The notes under the pieces were generated by a model, which did no database searches, was not told the origin of the DNA, and worked only from the letters and a program-made list of their open reading frames with translations. From Neisseria subflava (GTDB lineage: Bacteria > Pseudomonadota > Gammaproteobacteria > Burkholderiales > Neisseriaceae), in the NCBI RefSeq assembly GCF_003044935.1, contig NZ_POXP01000001.1, positions 496,001 through 560,000 of the forward strand: DNA of 64,000 bases, written 5' to 3'. Of this stretch, positions 52,063-61,181 are shown in pieces. The translations under genes and the position numbers were made by a program. Numbering within the stretch: the stretch's first letter is position 1; every line of letters starts with the position of its first letter.

Positions 52063-52127
52063 AAAAACGGACAGGCTGTACCACATCAAACCCTTGTGTG
52101 GCCTAGCTTCTGTCCGTTTTGTGTTTT
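52063..52127. ncRNA. long two-part hairpin, candidate small RNA 3' end or terminator
   Basis: Outer stem AAAACGGACAG/CTGTCCGTTTT encloses an inner hairpin CCACATCAAACCCTTGTGTGG and is followed by a T5 run (plus strand). The whole folds over about 60 bases. It has no DUS. No gene on the plus strand precedes it closely, so an independent small RNA ending here is possible. From 51508 to 52267 I see no normal-size gene. Confidence 0.4.
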
Positions 52128-52267
52128 TGGCTGATAGTCAGAATAATTGTAAACAATCTGTCTAAAAATAATTTATAATTGATTCATTTATAAAGAACTT
52201 TTAAAGATGCCATCTGAAAAAATTAAAATTTTTGCCTTTAAATTTTCAGACGGCCTTTGCATGATGA

Positions 52268-52690
52268 CTACTCTGCACTAAATGCCGTCTGAAAAGTCTG
52301 TTTGCCAATGGTAATGTCGGCAGTGTAATCATGGCGGCCTTCGACGCAAAACGGCAAGCGGATTTGCGCAGCCTGCCAACTTTGCGGCGATTGTTGCGTC
52401 AGGTTGTAGCGGTTGAAACCCATGTCCATGTTTTTCATACTGAAACTGATACTGACCGCGCCCGTATTCTTCGGCACATTCTCCACCACAATATCAAACG
52501 GCTCGTGTGTATTGATGGAAGTCGCACGCACTTTTGAACCGTCAGGCAGGACGCAGCCTTGTGTCAGACTACATTCGACTACATTCGCTTTTGTCTGTTG
52601 CCGCTGCCACCAATCCAAAAGCAGCAGTTTGGCCGCTGCAAACACAATCAGTAAAACAGCGGCAATCAGTAGTTTTTGATTTTTTCTCAT
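52268..52690 (-). CDS. membrane-anchored periplasmic protein of unknown function
   Basis: A 140-residue protein: one N-terminal membrane helix (LLIAAVLLIVFAAAKLLLL) and a periplasmic beta-rich domain with cysteines (VECSLTQGCVLPDG, LPFCVEGRH) and SFSMKNMDMGFNRYNL, which looks copper-site-like (methionine/histidine-bearing beta-sandwich), though that is only an impression. The start at 52690 lies within the DUS that also supplies the stop of the upstream Nudix gene (TGAAATG), so the two are coupled. No separate ribosome site. Confidence 0.75.
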   Translation of the reverse strand: MRKNQKLLIAAVLLIVFAAAKLLLLDWWQRQQTKANVVECSLTQGCVLPDGSKVRATSINTHEPFDIVVENVPKNTGAVSISFSMKNMDMGFNRYNLTQQSPQSWQAAQIRLPFCVEGRHDYTADITIGKQTFQTAFSAE

Positions 52691-52691
52691 T

Positions 52692-53498
52692 TCAGACGGC
52701 CTCAATGTCATTATCGATCAAAACAGCATGCACACCCATGCTCTGCCACTGTTCACGATAAATGGAAACCATACTTTCCGGAGCAGCCGCAATCAACGGC
52801 ATAGCCACGCCTTGCGCCAAAATATCGACAACTTGCTTGGCTACCTCTTCATTCGCTACTTTCCAAACGACAGCATCGGCATTTTGCACCTGCTGCCATT
52901 GTTCGGCATTTTCAATGATTGGCCACACGCTGGGCGCTTCTATCGGTTTGCCTTGTTGCCAATCGGCAAAATTCAACAATACGGCAGATGCGGTTTGATG
53001 CTGAGCCGACTGATACGGCACAACATGATATTCGCCCATGCTGTTTTGACCGCTCAAGCCGCTTTTCAGACGGCCTTGAAGCTGGCGCGGAATGGATAGG
53101 GAACGTAATAATGCGCTATTGGCAGGCAACATCGGCGTAACAGTAAAATCCCCTGCCTTTTGCCATGCCCATTTCTGCCCTTCCCTCGATTGGATTTCTC
53201 CCGCCCATTGGTCGGCTTCCACCCATAAAAAATGCAGGCGTACATGTGCGTGTTCGTAGGAATGGACTTTGGTCAGCCACGGCGTAGCGGCAAGGATACG
53301 GATACCGAGTTCTTCTTCAAACTCGCGTTGCAAGGCTTGAAAATCGCTTTCGCCTGCCTCAACCTTGCCTCCGGCAAATTCCCAATAGCCGGCATACGGT
53401 TTTCCTTCGGGGCGGGAACTGAGCAGGTAGCGGCCGTTTTGGTCGAGCAAAATTCCGGCAACCACTTGCACCAATGGACGTGTGTCTTCAGTCATCAT
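52692..53498 (-). CDS. Nudix hydrolase (MutT-like) with C-terminal extension
   Basis: A 268-residue protein. Residues 1-140 are a MutT-type Nudix domain with the box GGKVEAGESDFQALQREFEE then ELGI, implying hydrolysis of oxidised dGTP or related nucleotides. The C-terminal half resembles the thiamine-phosphate-synthase-like domain fused to MutT in several proteobacteria, here shortened. The start is one of two adjacent ATGs (53498 or 53495). Its stop codon is part of a DUS (GAGGCCGTCTGA). Confidence 0.85.
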   Translation of the reverse strand: MMTEDTRPLVQVVAGILLDQNGRYLLSSRPEGKPYAGYWEFAGGKVEAGESDFQALQREFEEELGIRILAATPWLTKVHSYEHAHVRLHFLWVEADQWAGEIQSREGQKWAWQKAGDFTVTPMLPANSALLRSLSIPRQLQGRLKSGLSGQNSMGEYHVVPYQSAQHQTASAVLLNFADWQQGKPIEAPSVWPIIENAEQWQQVQNADAVVWKVANEEVAKQVVDILAQGVAMPLIAAAPESMVSIYREQWQSMGVHAVLIDNDIEAV

Positions 53499-53648
53499 GA
53501 GCTTATTCTTATATGCGGCAGGCGGCGACACCTGCCGATTTATGCGTAAAAAAACGATGTCGGGCTTATACGCCCGACCTTCAATAAATACCAAACCCTT
53601 CAGGCCGTCTGAAAAAGATGCTTTATTTCAGAATACTTAAATCCGGCC

Positions 53649-54026
53649 TTATTTTTCCGCAATGACAAAAGCCATGACGGTATCTTCTTCATCGCTCATA
53701 CTGAGATGGCAGCTTCGGATACCCTGTTCCTCCAGCCATTTAGTCAAAGCCGGTGCAAAAAACAATTCAGGTTTGCCCAGTGCATCATGCCCGACACCGA
53801 TATTGCGGAAAGACACCACGCCGCGTATGCCCGTCCCGACGGCTTTGGCAAAAGCCTCTTTGGCGGCAAAGCGTTTGGCAAGATAGTTGACCGGTTTGCC
53901 TGCCTGCGGAAACTCCAACAGCTCTTCTGGGCTGAGAATGCGTTGCGCAAATGCCAGTCCGAATTTTTTGTTCAGGCGGATAATGCGTTTGAGGGAAACA
54001 ATGTCTGTACCAATTCCGTAAATCAT
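53649..54026 (-). CDS. acpS: holo-[acyl-carrier-protein] synthase
   Basis: A 125-residue phosphopantetheinyl transferase activating acyl carrier protein. IYGIGTDIVSLKRI at the N-terminus and YLAKRFAAKEAFAKAVGTGI carry the metal-binding Asp and Glu. AAGGAGCAGACCC precedes the ATG. It lies 88 bases downstream of pdxJ in the recO-pdxJ-acpS order found in many proteobacteria. Confidence 0.96.
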   Translation of the reverse strand: MIYGIGTDIVSLKRIIRLNKKFGLAFAQRILSPEELLEFPQAGKPVNYLAKRFAAKEAFAKAVGTGIRGVVSFRNIGVGHDALGKPELFFAPALTKWLEEQGIRSCHLSMSDEEDTVMAFVIAEK

Positions 54027-54114
54027 GGGTCTGCTCCTTGTTTAAATAGTCAGGCCGTCTGAAAGTGTGGATACCGGCCAAAGCCAATTGCCTTAGTCGG
54101 TATGACTGATGCCG

Positions 54115-54843
54115 TTAAGGCAGCATTCTGGCTCTGAACATGATTTCCTTCATTTGGCGGACAGCTTCTGGCAAGCCGAGGAAGAGTGCTTGGGAAATCA
54201 GCGAATGGCCAATGTTCAACTCACGGATGGCCAGAATTTGAGCAATCGGCGTAACGTTGTGAATGGTCAGGCCGTGTCCGGCGTTAACGACCAAACCCAA
54301 ATCGCTGGCGTAATGCGCGCCGTTTTGAATGCGCTCGAATTGTTTCATTTGTTCGGCATGGCTGTGCGCATCGGCATATGCACCGGTGTGCAACTCGATA
54401 ACGGGCGCGCCGACATCATAAGCGGCTTGGATTTGCGCGTTGTCGGCATCGATAAACAAGGACACGCGGATGCCTGCGTCGGTCAAGATTTTGGTGAACT
54501 CGGCTACTTTATCCTGTTGCGCCAATACGTCCAAACCGCCTTCGGTGGTTACTTCTTGACGTTTTTCAGGCACGATGCACACATCTTCCGGCATGACGTT
54601 GAGCGCGTTTTCCAGCATTTCTTCCGTCAGCGCCATTTCCAAATTCAGGCGCGTGCGGATGGCGTTTTTAACGGCGAACACGTCCGCATCTTTAATATGG
54701 CGGCGGTCTTCACGCAAGTGCATGGTAATCAAATCTGCACCGTGGGTTTCCGCAATCAGCGCTGCTTCGACAGGGCTGGGATAAATCGTACCGCGCGCAT
54801 TGCGGACGGTGGCAATATGGTCGATGTTTACGCCTAACAACAT
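54115..54843 (-). CDS. pdxJ: pyridoxine 5'-phosphate synthase
   Basis: A 242-residue TIM-barrel enzyme forming pyridoxine phosphate from deoxyxylulose phosphate and aminoacetone phosphate. [19 protein letters not shown] at the N-terminus, [32 protein letters not shown] and [12 protein letters not shown] are diagnostic. AAAGGACATTATT precedes the ATG. It is between recO and acpS. Confidence 0.97.
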   Translation of the reverse strand: MLLGVNIDHIATVRNARGTIYPSPVEAALIAETHGADLITMHLREDRRHIKDADVFAVKNAIRTRLNLEMALTEEMLENALNVMPEDVCIVPEKRQEVTTEGGLDVLAQQDKVAEFTKILTDAGIRVSLFIDADNAQIQAAYDVGAPVIELHTGAYADAHSHAEQMKQFERIQNGAHYASDLGLVVNAGHGLTIHNVTPIAQILAIRELNIGHSLISQALFLGLPEAVRQMKEIMFRARMLP

Positions 54844-54862
54844 AATAATGTCCTTTCTTTAA

Positions 54863-54909
54863 GGTTTCAGACGGCCTGAACCTTCTCATATCAAAGGCCG
54901 TCTGAAAAA
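54863..54909. repeat. inverted DUS pair between recO and pdxJ
   Basis: TTTCAGACGGCCT and AGGCCGTCTGAAA arms with a 17-base spacer in the operon gap. Confidence 0.75.
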
Positions 54910-54912
54910 AAT

Positions 54913-55656
54913 TCAACTGCCCAAGCCAAACTGCTGTAACTGCTGCAAAACCTGCCGAGACTTAATGCCCTCGGGCAGAAGGTTGTCAATCAAAAGCCGC
55001 GTCACTTTCAAAGCCTGCCCGAGGCTTTCCTGATGAACGAAACTGCCTTCCCTCAAATCGATTAACGTCGCACCCGATACGGCAACGCCTTTATTGAGCG
55101 GATGGAAACGGTCGGCCTCGGCCAAAGGCACCACAGCCTCTTCCGGTGTGAGCCAATAAGTTTCTTCGCCGTTGATTTCATTGCCGTTGCCGTCATGGAA
55201 CAAATCGGGGGCAAAGCCCAAGCGTGTCAGTAGCGTCCATTCAAAACGGCGCAAAGCGGCAATGTGGTTGGCCTCGCAACAAATGGTTTTCATGGTTTCC
55301 GCCAAAACATCGTAAAGCTCGGGCAATGGGTCTTCACGGACGGTCAACTTCAGCATCAGCTCGTTCACATACAATCCGCTGAACAAAGCTCTGCCCTGCG
55401 GCTGAGGCCAACCTCCTATCCATTCGGCGCGATGCAGGGTCTTCAATTCTTGCGAGCCATACCAAGACGCGCTCACCGGCACAAACGGCACCAACACGCC
55501 GCGCAATTCGCTCTGCCGTTTGCGCGCGCTTCTGGCCAATAAAGCCACCCGCCCATAACGGCAGCTGAAAGCCTCCACCCACAAGCTGCTCTCGCGCCAC
55601 GGGGCGGAAGCAAGCAGAAAGATAGGTTCGTGGTTGATGCGGTTTGGTTGCGCCAT
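54913..55656 (-). CDS. recO: DNA repair protein RecO
   Basis: A 247-residue recombination mediator that loads RecA with RecF/RecR. The N-terminal OB-fold begins after NRINHEPIFLLASAPWRESS and includes GRVALLARSARKRQSELRGV. The helical C-terminal part has FEWTLLTRLGFAPDLFHDG. As in other Neisseria the zinc-binding cysteines of some RecO proteins are not visible. It heads the recO-pdxJ-acpS cluster. Confidence 0.93.
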   Translation of the reverse strand: MAQPNRINHEPIFLLASAPWRESSLWVEAFSCRYGRVALLARSARKRQSELRGVLVPFVPVSASWYGSQELKTLHRAEWIGGWPQPQGRALFSGLYVNELMLKLTVREDPLPELYDVLAETMKTICCEANHIAALRRFEWTLLTRLGFAPDLFHDGNGNEINGEETYWLTPEEAVVPLAEADRFHPLNKGVAVSGATLIDLREGSFVHQESLGQALKVTRLLIDNLLPEGIKSRQVLQQLQQFGLGS

Positions 55657-55795
55657 AAGGGTTTGGAAAGATAAAGATTGTGTCGATTATAACGGAAAAT
55701 CGACACAAAAGGCCGTCTGAAAGTCCACCTTCTATAAAGGCCGTCTGAAAACCTTTATAATCCGTTTTGAATGAATAACTGACTTTCCTGTGTTT

Positions 55796-57253
55796 ATGCC
55801 GAAATTCCCTTTTAAATCCGCCCTTTCCCTGCTCTCTGCAGCCCTATTATCCGCCTGCTCCTTGGTGAAATACCAACCCGTTGCCGGTATTGATGCAGTC
55901 GATTTGAAGCAAGGCTACCGCTTTGAAACCAGCAAACTCCAGCGGGAAGACGATGACGATACCTTAATTGTCGTCATGTTTTCAGGCGGAGGAACACGTG
56001 CGGCGGCGTTGGGTTATGGCGTTTTAGAACAGCTCAACCAGCAGCAGGTAACCATCGGCGGCAAAAGAAAATCCTTGCTGGCCAACGTCGATGTCGTTGT
56101 CGGCGTATCTGGCGGCTCGGTTTTGGCGGCTTATTTTGCACTCAAGGGCGAAGAAACCATTCCCTTGTTTTATAAACGTTTCCTACACCAAAACTTCCAA
56201 CGCCAAGTCGTCAAACAGGCATTCTCCATGTCCAATCTGCCCCGACTGGCCTCGCCTGAATACGGACGCGGCGATCTGTTGCAGGAGCAGTTTGAAAACT
56301 ACCTTTTCGGCAAAACCACTTTCCGCGATTTGGAAAAAAATGCCAAGGGCCCGTTTGCCATCATTTCCGCCACCGATATGGGCATAGGCGAGCGTTTCAA
56401 TTTCACGCAGGAATATTTCGACCCGATGTGTATCGACTTGGGCGACTTGCGACTTGCCCGCGCCGTCGCAGCTTCAAGCTCCGTGCCTATGGTATTTGCA
56501 CCGATTACCCTAAACAACAACGGCGGACGCTGCAGCTACACGCCGCCGATCAAAATCGAAGATGCAGACGACAGCGAAACAGGCAGACAACAAAGCCGCA
56601 CCATAAAAGAATTTTACGAGCGCTTCCAAAAATACGCAGACGGGAAAAACCGACCCTACATCCACCTGATAGACGGCGGCCTGACCGACAATCTGGGTAT
56701 GCGCAGCCTTTTGGATATGACGGAAATGTACCCGGAAAAAATCCTGACAAACAAAATCCTGCAAAACAACATCCGCCATATCGTCGTCATCAACGTCAAT
56801 GCGCAAAACCAAGTCAGCAGCAATTTAGACAAAACCGCGGCCGTTCCCGGTTTCCGCGACGTCGTCTCCTCCATCGTCAATATCCCCATTGACCAAAACT
56901 CGCAAGAATCCCTGCGCCGTTTCCGTGCCTTCGTCGATCAGTGGAATAAAGACAAACAAACCGACGGCATCAGCTTCTCCTTCGTCAGCCTCAACCTCAA
57001 AGACCTCCCTCCTTCCGAGCTGAGGGAAAAAGTATTGAACATTCCGACTAGTTTTTATCTGCCGCCGGAAGATGTGGACAACCTGCGTACCGCCGCTGCC
57101 GAACTGATGAAGCAATCGTTGGACTACCGCAACCTGCTGACAGAATTTGCAGCGCACCACAATCCCGATGCCATCTTTGCCGAACCGCCGCCGGACGCTA
57201 AAGATTTCAAACCGTTAAATGAAAAAGAAACACAGAAACAATCTGTTCCATAA
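55796..57253 (+). CDS. patatin-like phospholipase lipoprotein
   Basis: A 485-residue lipoprotein (lipobox LLSAC, cysteine about 21) with a patatin-type lipase domain. The oxyanion loop is MFSGGGTRAAALGYGVLEQL, the nucleophile elbow GVSGGSV, and the Asp of the dyad lies in DGGLTDNLG near residue 300. It is expected to act on lipids in the cell envelope. ATG at 55796 is chosen over the in-frame GTG at 55790. Two DUS in tandem orientation precede it. Confidence 0.88.
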   Translation: MPKFPFKSALSLLSAALLSACSLVKYQPVAGIDAVDLKQGYRFETSKLQREDDDDTLIVVMFSGGGTRAAALGYGVLEQLNQQQVTIGGKRKSLLANVDVVVGVSGGSVLAAYFALKGEETIPLFYKRFLHQNFQRQVVKQAFSMSNLPRLASPEYGRGDLLQEQFENYLFGKTTFRDLEKNAKGPFAIISATDMGIGERFNFTQEYFDPMCIDLGDLRLARAVAASSSVPMVFAPITLNNNGGRCSYTPPIKIEDADDSETGRQQSRTIKEFYERFQKYADGKNRPYIHLIDGGLTDNLGMRSLLDMTEMYPEKILTNKILQNNIRHIVVINVNAQNQVSSNLDKTAAVPGFRDVVSSIVNIPIDQNSQESLRRFRAFVDQWNKDKQTDGISFSFVSLNLKDLPPSELREKVLNIPTSFYLPPEDVDNLRTAAAELMKQSLDYRNLLTEFAAHHNPDAIFAEPPPDAKDFKPLNEKETQKQSVP

Positions 57254-57293
57254 AGTATTGCTCTGTTAAAATAGACAAATAGATTTCAACCCC

Positions 57294-57330
57294 TTCAGAC
57301 GGCCTCAGAGATAAAGGCCGTCTGAAAAAA
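57294..57330. terminator. DUS inverted-repeat terminator
   Basis: TTCAGACGGCCT and AGGCCGTCTGAAAAA with a spacer of about 12 bases, between the patatin-like gene and queH. Confidence 0.75.
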
Positions 57331-57351
57331 TATCAAAAACAGAACACAACC

Positions 57352-58086
57352 ATGACCGAAAAAACCACGCCTATCGTTACCGATATTGACCGCCCTATTC
57401 TCGTTCCGCCAGGCGGCCATAAAAAAGTCCTGCTGCATTCTTGCTGCGCCCCATGTTCCGGCGAAGTGATGGAAGCCATGCTTGCCAGCGGCATCGACTA
57501 CACCATTTATTTTTACAACCCCAATATCCATCCGCACAAAGAATATATGTTGCGCAAAGAAGAAAATATGCGCTTTGCGGACAAATTCGGTATCCCCTTT
57601 GTCGATAAAGACGACGACTACGAAAACGACCGCAAAGAATGGTTTGCCAAAGCCAAAGGCATGGAATTCGAACCCGAACGCGGTATCCGCTGCACCATGT
57701 GTTTCGATATGCGTTTTGAAAAAGCGGCGCAATACGCCCATGAAAACGGCTTCCATGTTTTCACCAGCTCACTGGGCATTTCACGCTGGAAAGACATGAA
57801 ACAGATCAACGGCTGCGGCCATCGCGCTGCCGAACCGTACGATGACTTGGTTTATTGGGATTTCAACTGGCGCAAAGGCGGCGGCAGCGCACGCATGATT
57901 GAAATCAGTAAGCGCGAGCATTTCTACCAACAAGAATACTGCGGTTGCGCCTACTCCCTGCGCGATTCTAATGCCCACCGCAAATCGCAAGGCCGCATCC
58001 CCATCAAGCTGGGCGTATTGTATTACGGTGATGAATCCACCCAATACGAGCCTCAAGCCGAAAACAAAATCATTGTTGAGAAATAA
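57352..58086 (+). CDS. queH: epoxyqueuosine reductase QueH
   Basis: A 244-residue DUF208-family enzyme making the last step to queuosine in t[18 protein letters not shown] near residue 32, [15 protein letters not shown] near 117 and the C-terminal [12 protein letters not shown] supply the cysteines for the 4Fe-4S and neighbouring iron site. QueH is the non-homologous alternative to QueG. It stands alone between DUS terminators. Confidence 0.93.
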   Translation: MTEKTTPIVTDIDRPILVPPGGHKKVLLHSCCAPCSGEVMEAMLASGIDYTIYFYNPNIHPHKEYMLRKEENMRFADKFGIPFVDKDDDYENDRKEWFAKAKGMEFEPERGIRCTMCFDMRFEKAAQYAHENGFHVFTSSLGISRWKDMKQINGCGHRAAEPYDDLVYWDFNWRKGGGSARMIEISKREHFYQQEYCGCAYSLRDSNAHRKSQGRIPIKLGVLYYGDESTQYEPQAENKIIVEK

Positions 58087-58091
58087 ATATC

Positions 58092-58124
58092 AAAGGCCGT
58101 CTGAAACATTCAGACGGCCTTTGT
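58092..58124. terminator. DUS inverted-repeat terminator
   Basis: AAAGGCCGTCTGAA and TTCAGACGGCCTTT with a 3-base loop between convergent queH and the small secreted protein gene. Confidence 0.9.
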
Positions 58125-58137
58125 TTAAATCAGACGA

Positions 58138-58470
58138 TTAACGGCGGCGGAATTTGCCGTGATCAAAATCATCAAATGCCTGATAAGCAGCTTGGCATTG
58201 GATTTTTTGCTCGGCATAAGGCAAACCGCGGAACGCTTTTGCCACTTTTCGGTTTTCCCTCAACTCGGCCTTGTTGCCTTTGTAGCGATACCAAGCTGCA
58301 CGGCGCTCAAGGTATCTTTTACAAGCAGGATGCAATTTGTTTTTCTTCGCATACTGGTGTTTGCTCGCTTGATGGACGTGCGGTTTGGCCGCCGCTTCGG
58401 CAGAATAAGCACCCAAGCTCAATACGGCAACCGCCGCTAGTGCGGAACCTAAATTTTTCAACATTAACAT
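58138..58470 (-). CDS. small secreted basic protein of unknown function
   Basis: A 110-residue protein with a signal peptide (LGSALAAVAVLSLGAYSAEA) and a very basic, histidine- and lysine-rich mature part with two cysteines (HPACKRY, KIQCQAAY) that may form a disulfide. AGGAGGTGAATC before the ATG is a near-perfect ribosome site, so it is probably abundant. I do not recognise a family. Confidence 0.8.
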   Translation of the reverse strand: MLMLKNLGSALAAVAVLSLGAYSAEAAAKPHVHQASKHQYAKKNKLHPACKRYLERRAAWYRYKGNKAELRENRKVAKAFRGLPYAEQKIQCQAAYQAFDDFDHGKFRRR

Positions 58471-58791
58471 GATTCACCTCCTAAATAGTTTTTCCATTAT
58501 ATGTTTCGCCAGGGCACCGGCAAAACACCCATTTTTTACATGACAAAAATGTGGTTAATTACTACATCATACTACTTGCTTTGCAAAATTTAACACACCT
58601 TCCATTTAGACGAAATCTGAATATAAATTTCTTTATTTCATAAGCCTCTAGCCAATGCCTGGCCAAATGTGATGCAAACGCAAAATAATGCCAAATCGCC
58701 ACAAAGCCACATGAAACCTAGTCTGAGCCATCTTCCTCCTTAACCAGCCCCCGAAAAAAGCGCATTGTCAAGTCTAGTTAAACAAAGAAAA

Positions 58792-58807
58792 ATACATTAT
58801 ATTGTGC
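58792..58807 (+). promoter_or_regulatory. NrdR box 1 upstream of nrdA
   Basis: ATACATTATATTGTGC matches the 16-bp NrdR consensus (ACACWATATATWGTGT) at about 13 positions. NrdR represses ribonucleotide reductase genes when dATP is high. It is paired with box 2, 32 bases downstream start to start. Between 58471 and here the intergenic region shows nothing else recognisable. Confidence 0.75.
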
Positions 58808-58823
58808 CGTTCAAAGCAATCAC

Positions 58824-58839
58824 ATACCGTATCTTGTGT
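58824..58839 (+). promoter_or_regulatory. NrdR box 2 upstream of nrdA
   Basis: ATACCGTATCTTGTGT matches the NrdR consensus at about 12 of 16 positions, 22 bases before the nrdA ATG. Three-helical-turn spacing from box 1 is the usual arrangement for NrdR. Confidence 0.7.
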
Positions 58840-58861
58840 TTTTTAATGGGAAGACTGAACA

Positions 58862-61141
58862 ATGAATGCAGCAACGAATATTAAAGTAACCAAACGCGAC
58901 GGACGCTTGGAAGATATCAATTTAGACAAAATCCACCGTGTTGTTACTTGGGCGGCAGAAGGCCTACAAAACGTCTCCGTATCGCAAGTCGAGCTCAAAT
59001 CACATATTCAGTTTTACAACGGTATCCGTACCGACGACATCCATGAGACCATCATCAAGGCCGCGGCCGACCTGATCTCACAAGATACGCCCGATTATCA
59101 ATATCTGGCCGCCCGCCTCGCCATTTTCCATCTACGCAAAATCGCTTATGGCGAATTCGAACCGCCTCACCTCTACGATCACGTTAAAAAACTGACTGAA
59201 GCAGGCAAATACGACCGCCACGTCATCGCAGATTACAGCCGCGAAGAATTCGACGAGCTGAATGCCTATATCGACCACAGCCGCGATATGACCTTCTCTT
59301 ATGCTGCCGTAAAACAGCTGGAAGGCAAATATCTGGTTCAAAACCGTGTTACCCGCCAAATTTATGAAACGCCTCAGTTCTTATACATTTTGGTGGCCAT
59401 GTGTCTCTTCAGCAAATATCCGAAAGAGACCCGTTTGGATTACGTCAAACGTTTTTACGACGCCGTTTCCACATTCAAAGTATCGCTGCCTACGCCTATC
59501 ATGAGCGGCGTGCGTACGCCTACCCGTCAATTCTCAAGCTGCGTATTGATTGAATGCGATGACAGCCTCGACTCCATCAACGCCACCACCAGCGCGATTG
59601 TGAAATACGTTTCCCAGCGTGCAGGCATCGGCATCAATGCCGGCCGTATCCGCGGCTTGGGTAGCGAAATCCGTGGCGGCGAAGCGCAACACACCGGCTG
59701 TATCCCATTCTTCAAAATGTTCCAAGCGGCCGTTAAGTCCTGCTCGCAAGGCGGCGTACGCGGTGGCGCGGCAACCTTGTTCTACCCATTGTGGCACATC
59801 GAAGCCGAAAGCCTGTTGGTATTGAAAAACAACCGAGGCGTAGAAGACAACCGTATCCGCCAACTGGACTACGGCGTACAAATCAACCGCCTGCTGTACA
59901 CCCGCTTGATCAAAGGCGGCAACATTACCCTGTTCTCGCCGAATGAAGTTCCGGGTTTGTATGATGCCTTCTTCGCCGACCAAGACGAATTCGAGCGTCT
60001 CTACACTCAATACGAGCAAGATCCAAACATCCGCAAACGTACTTTGCCGGCAACAGAATTGTTCTCCACCCTGATGCAGGAGCGCGCCGGTACCGGTCGT
60101 ATCTATATCCAAAACGTTGACCACTGCAACACGCACAGCCCGTTTGATCCGCGCGTTGCGCCTGTTCATCAGTCCAACTTGTGCATGGAAATCGCCCTGC
60201 CGACCAAACCTTTGGACAACATCAACGATCCGAACGGCGAAATCGCCCTATGTACCTTGTCCGCCTTCAACTTGGGCGCATTGAACAACTTGGACGAACT
60301 GAAGGAGCTTGCCGATTTGACCGTACGCGCACTTGATGCCCTGCTGGATTATCAAGACTATCCGGTTGCTGCAGCACGCACCGCGACCATGAACCGCCGC
60401 ACACTCGGCATTGGCGTCATCAACTACGCCTACTATCTGGCGAAAAACGGCGTACGTTACAGCGACGACTCCGCCCTCGGCCTGACCCACCGTACCTTTG
60501 AAGCCATGCAGTATTACCTGCTCAAAGCATCGGTAAACCTTGCCAAAGAATACGGCGCATGCCCGCTGTTCAACCAAACCGTTTATTCGCAAGGCAAACT
60601 GCCTATCGACACCTACAAAAAAGACTTGGACACCGTGTGCAGCGAGCCTTTGCACTACGACTGGGAAAGCCTGCGTGCCGACATCGTCAAATACGGCCTG
60701 CGCAACTCTACCCTGACCGCACTCATGCCGTCTGAAACCAGCTCGCAAATTGCCAACGCCACCAACGGCATCGAGCCTCCACGCGGCCTAGTCAGCGTTA
60801 AAGCATCAAAAGACGGTATTTTGAAACAAGTCGTACCGGAATTTGAAACCCTGAAAGATGCCTACGAAACCCTGTGGCAGCTTCCCGGCAACGAAGGCTA
60901 CCTGAAACTCGTTGGTGTAATGCAAAAATTCGTCGATCAATCGATTTCCGCCAATACCGCCTACGACCCGAACAAATTTGAAGGCAGCAAAGTTTCCATG
61001 AAACAAATGCTGAAAGACCTGCTGACCGCCTATAAATACGGCGTCAAAACCCTGTACTACCACAACACCCGCGACGGCGCGGACGATACGCAGGCCGATA
61101 TTCAAGATGATGGCTGCGCTGGTGGGGCTTGTAAGATTTGA
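58862..61141 (+). CDS. nrdA: class Ia ribonucleoside-diphosphate reductase, alpha subunit
   Basis: A 759-residue enzyme very like E. coli NrdA. An N-terminal ATP-cone (KVTKRDGRLEDINLDKIHRV, residues 8-27) senses dATP/ATP. Active-site motifs are TRQFSSCVLIECDDSLDSIN, the cysteine/glutamate loop in NLCMEIALPTKP, and NATNGIEPPRG. The redox-active C-terminal pair is DDGCAGGACKI. It makes deoxyribonucleotides with NrdB. Two NrdR boxes lie upstream. Unlike E. coli, nrdB is not adjacent: an AT-rich Abi-alpha gene intervenes. Confidence 0.97.
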   Translation: MNAATNIKVTKRDGRLEDINLDKIHRVVTWAAEGLQNVSVSQVELKSHIQFYNGIRTDDIHETIIKAAADLISQDTPDYQYLAARLAIFHLRKIAYGEFEPPHLYDHVKKLTEAGKYDRHVIADYSREEFDELNAYIDHSRDMTFSYAAVKQLEGKYLVQNRVTRQIYETPQFLYILVAMCLFSKYPKETRLDYVKRFYDAVSTFKVSLPTPIMSGVRTPTRQFSSCVLIECDDSLDSINATTSAIVKYVSQRAGIGINAGRIRGLGSEIRGGEAQHTGCIPFFKMFQAAVKSCSQGGVRGGAATLFYPLWHIEAESLLVLKNNRGVEDNRIRQLDYGVQINRLLYTRLIKGGNITLFSPNEVPGLYDAFFADQDEFERLYTQYEQDPNIRKRTLPATELFSTLMQERAGTGRIYIQNVDHCNTHSPFDPRVAPVHQSNLCMEIALPTKPLDNINDPNGEIALCTLSAFNLGALNNLDELKELADLTVRALDALLDYQDYPVAAARTATMNRRTLGIGVINYAYYLAKNGVRYSDDSALGLTHRTFEAMQYYLLKASVNLAKEYGACPLFNQTVYSQGKLPIDTYKKDLDTVCSEPLHYDWESLRADIVKYGLRNSTLTALMPSETSSQIANATNGIEPPRGLVSVKASKDGILKQVVPEFETLKDAYETLWQLPGNEGYLKLVGVMQKFVDQSISANTAYDPNKFEGSKVSMKQMLKDLLTAYKYGVKTLYYHNTRDGADDTQADIQDDGCAGGACKI

Positions 61142-61181
61142 GCATATTAAAGATTGTTGAAGATTTGTAAGAAAATTTAAT

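Noticed and set aside
55709-55750. Two close DUS upstream of the patatin-like gene as a terminator
   Set aside because: Both copies are in the same orientation, so they cannot pair with each other. They are tandem uptake sites only.
60894-60905. Eikenella-type DUS (AGGCTACCTGAA) in nrdA
   Set aside because: It encodes the EGYLK segment of a conserved NrdA motif (E. coli has DGYLQ at the same place), so codon choice explains it. It also warns that single copies of this 12-mer are weak evidence.
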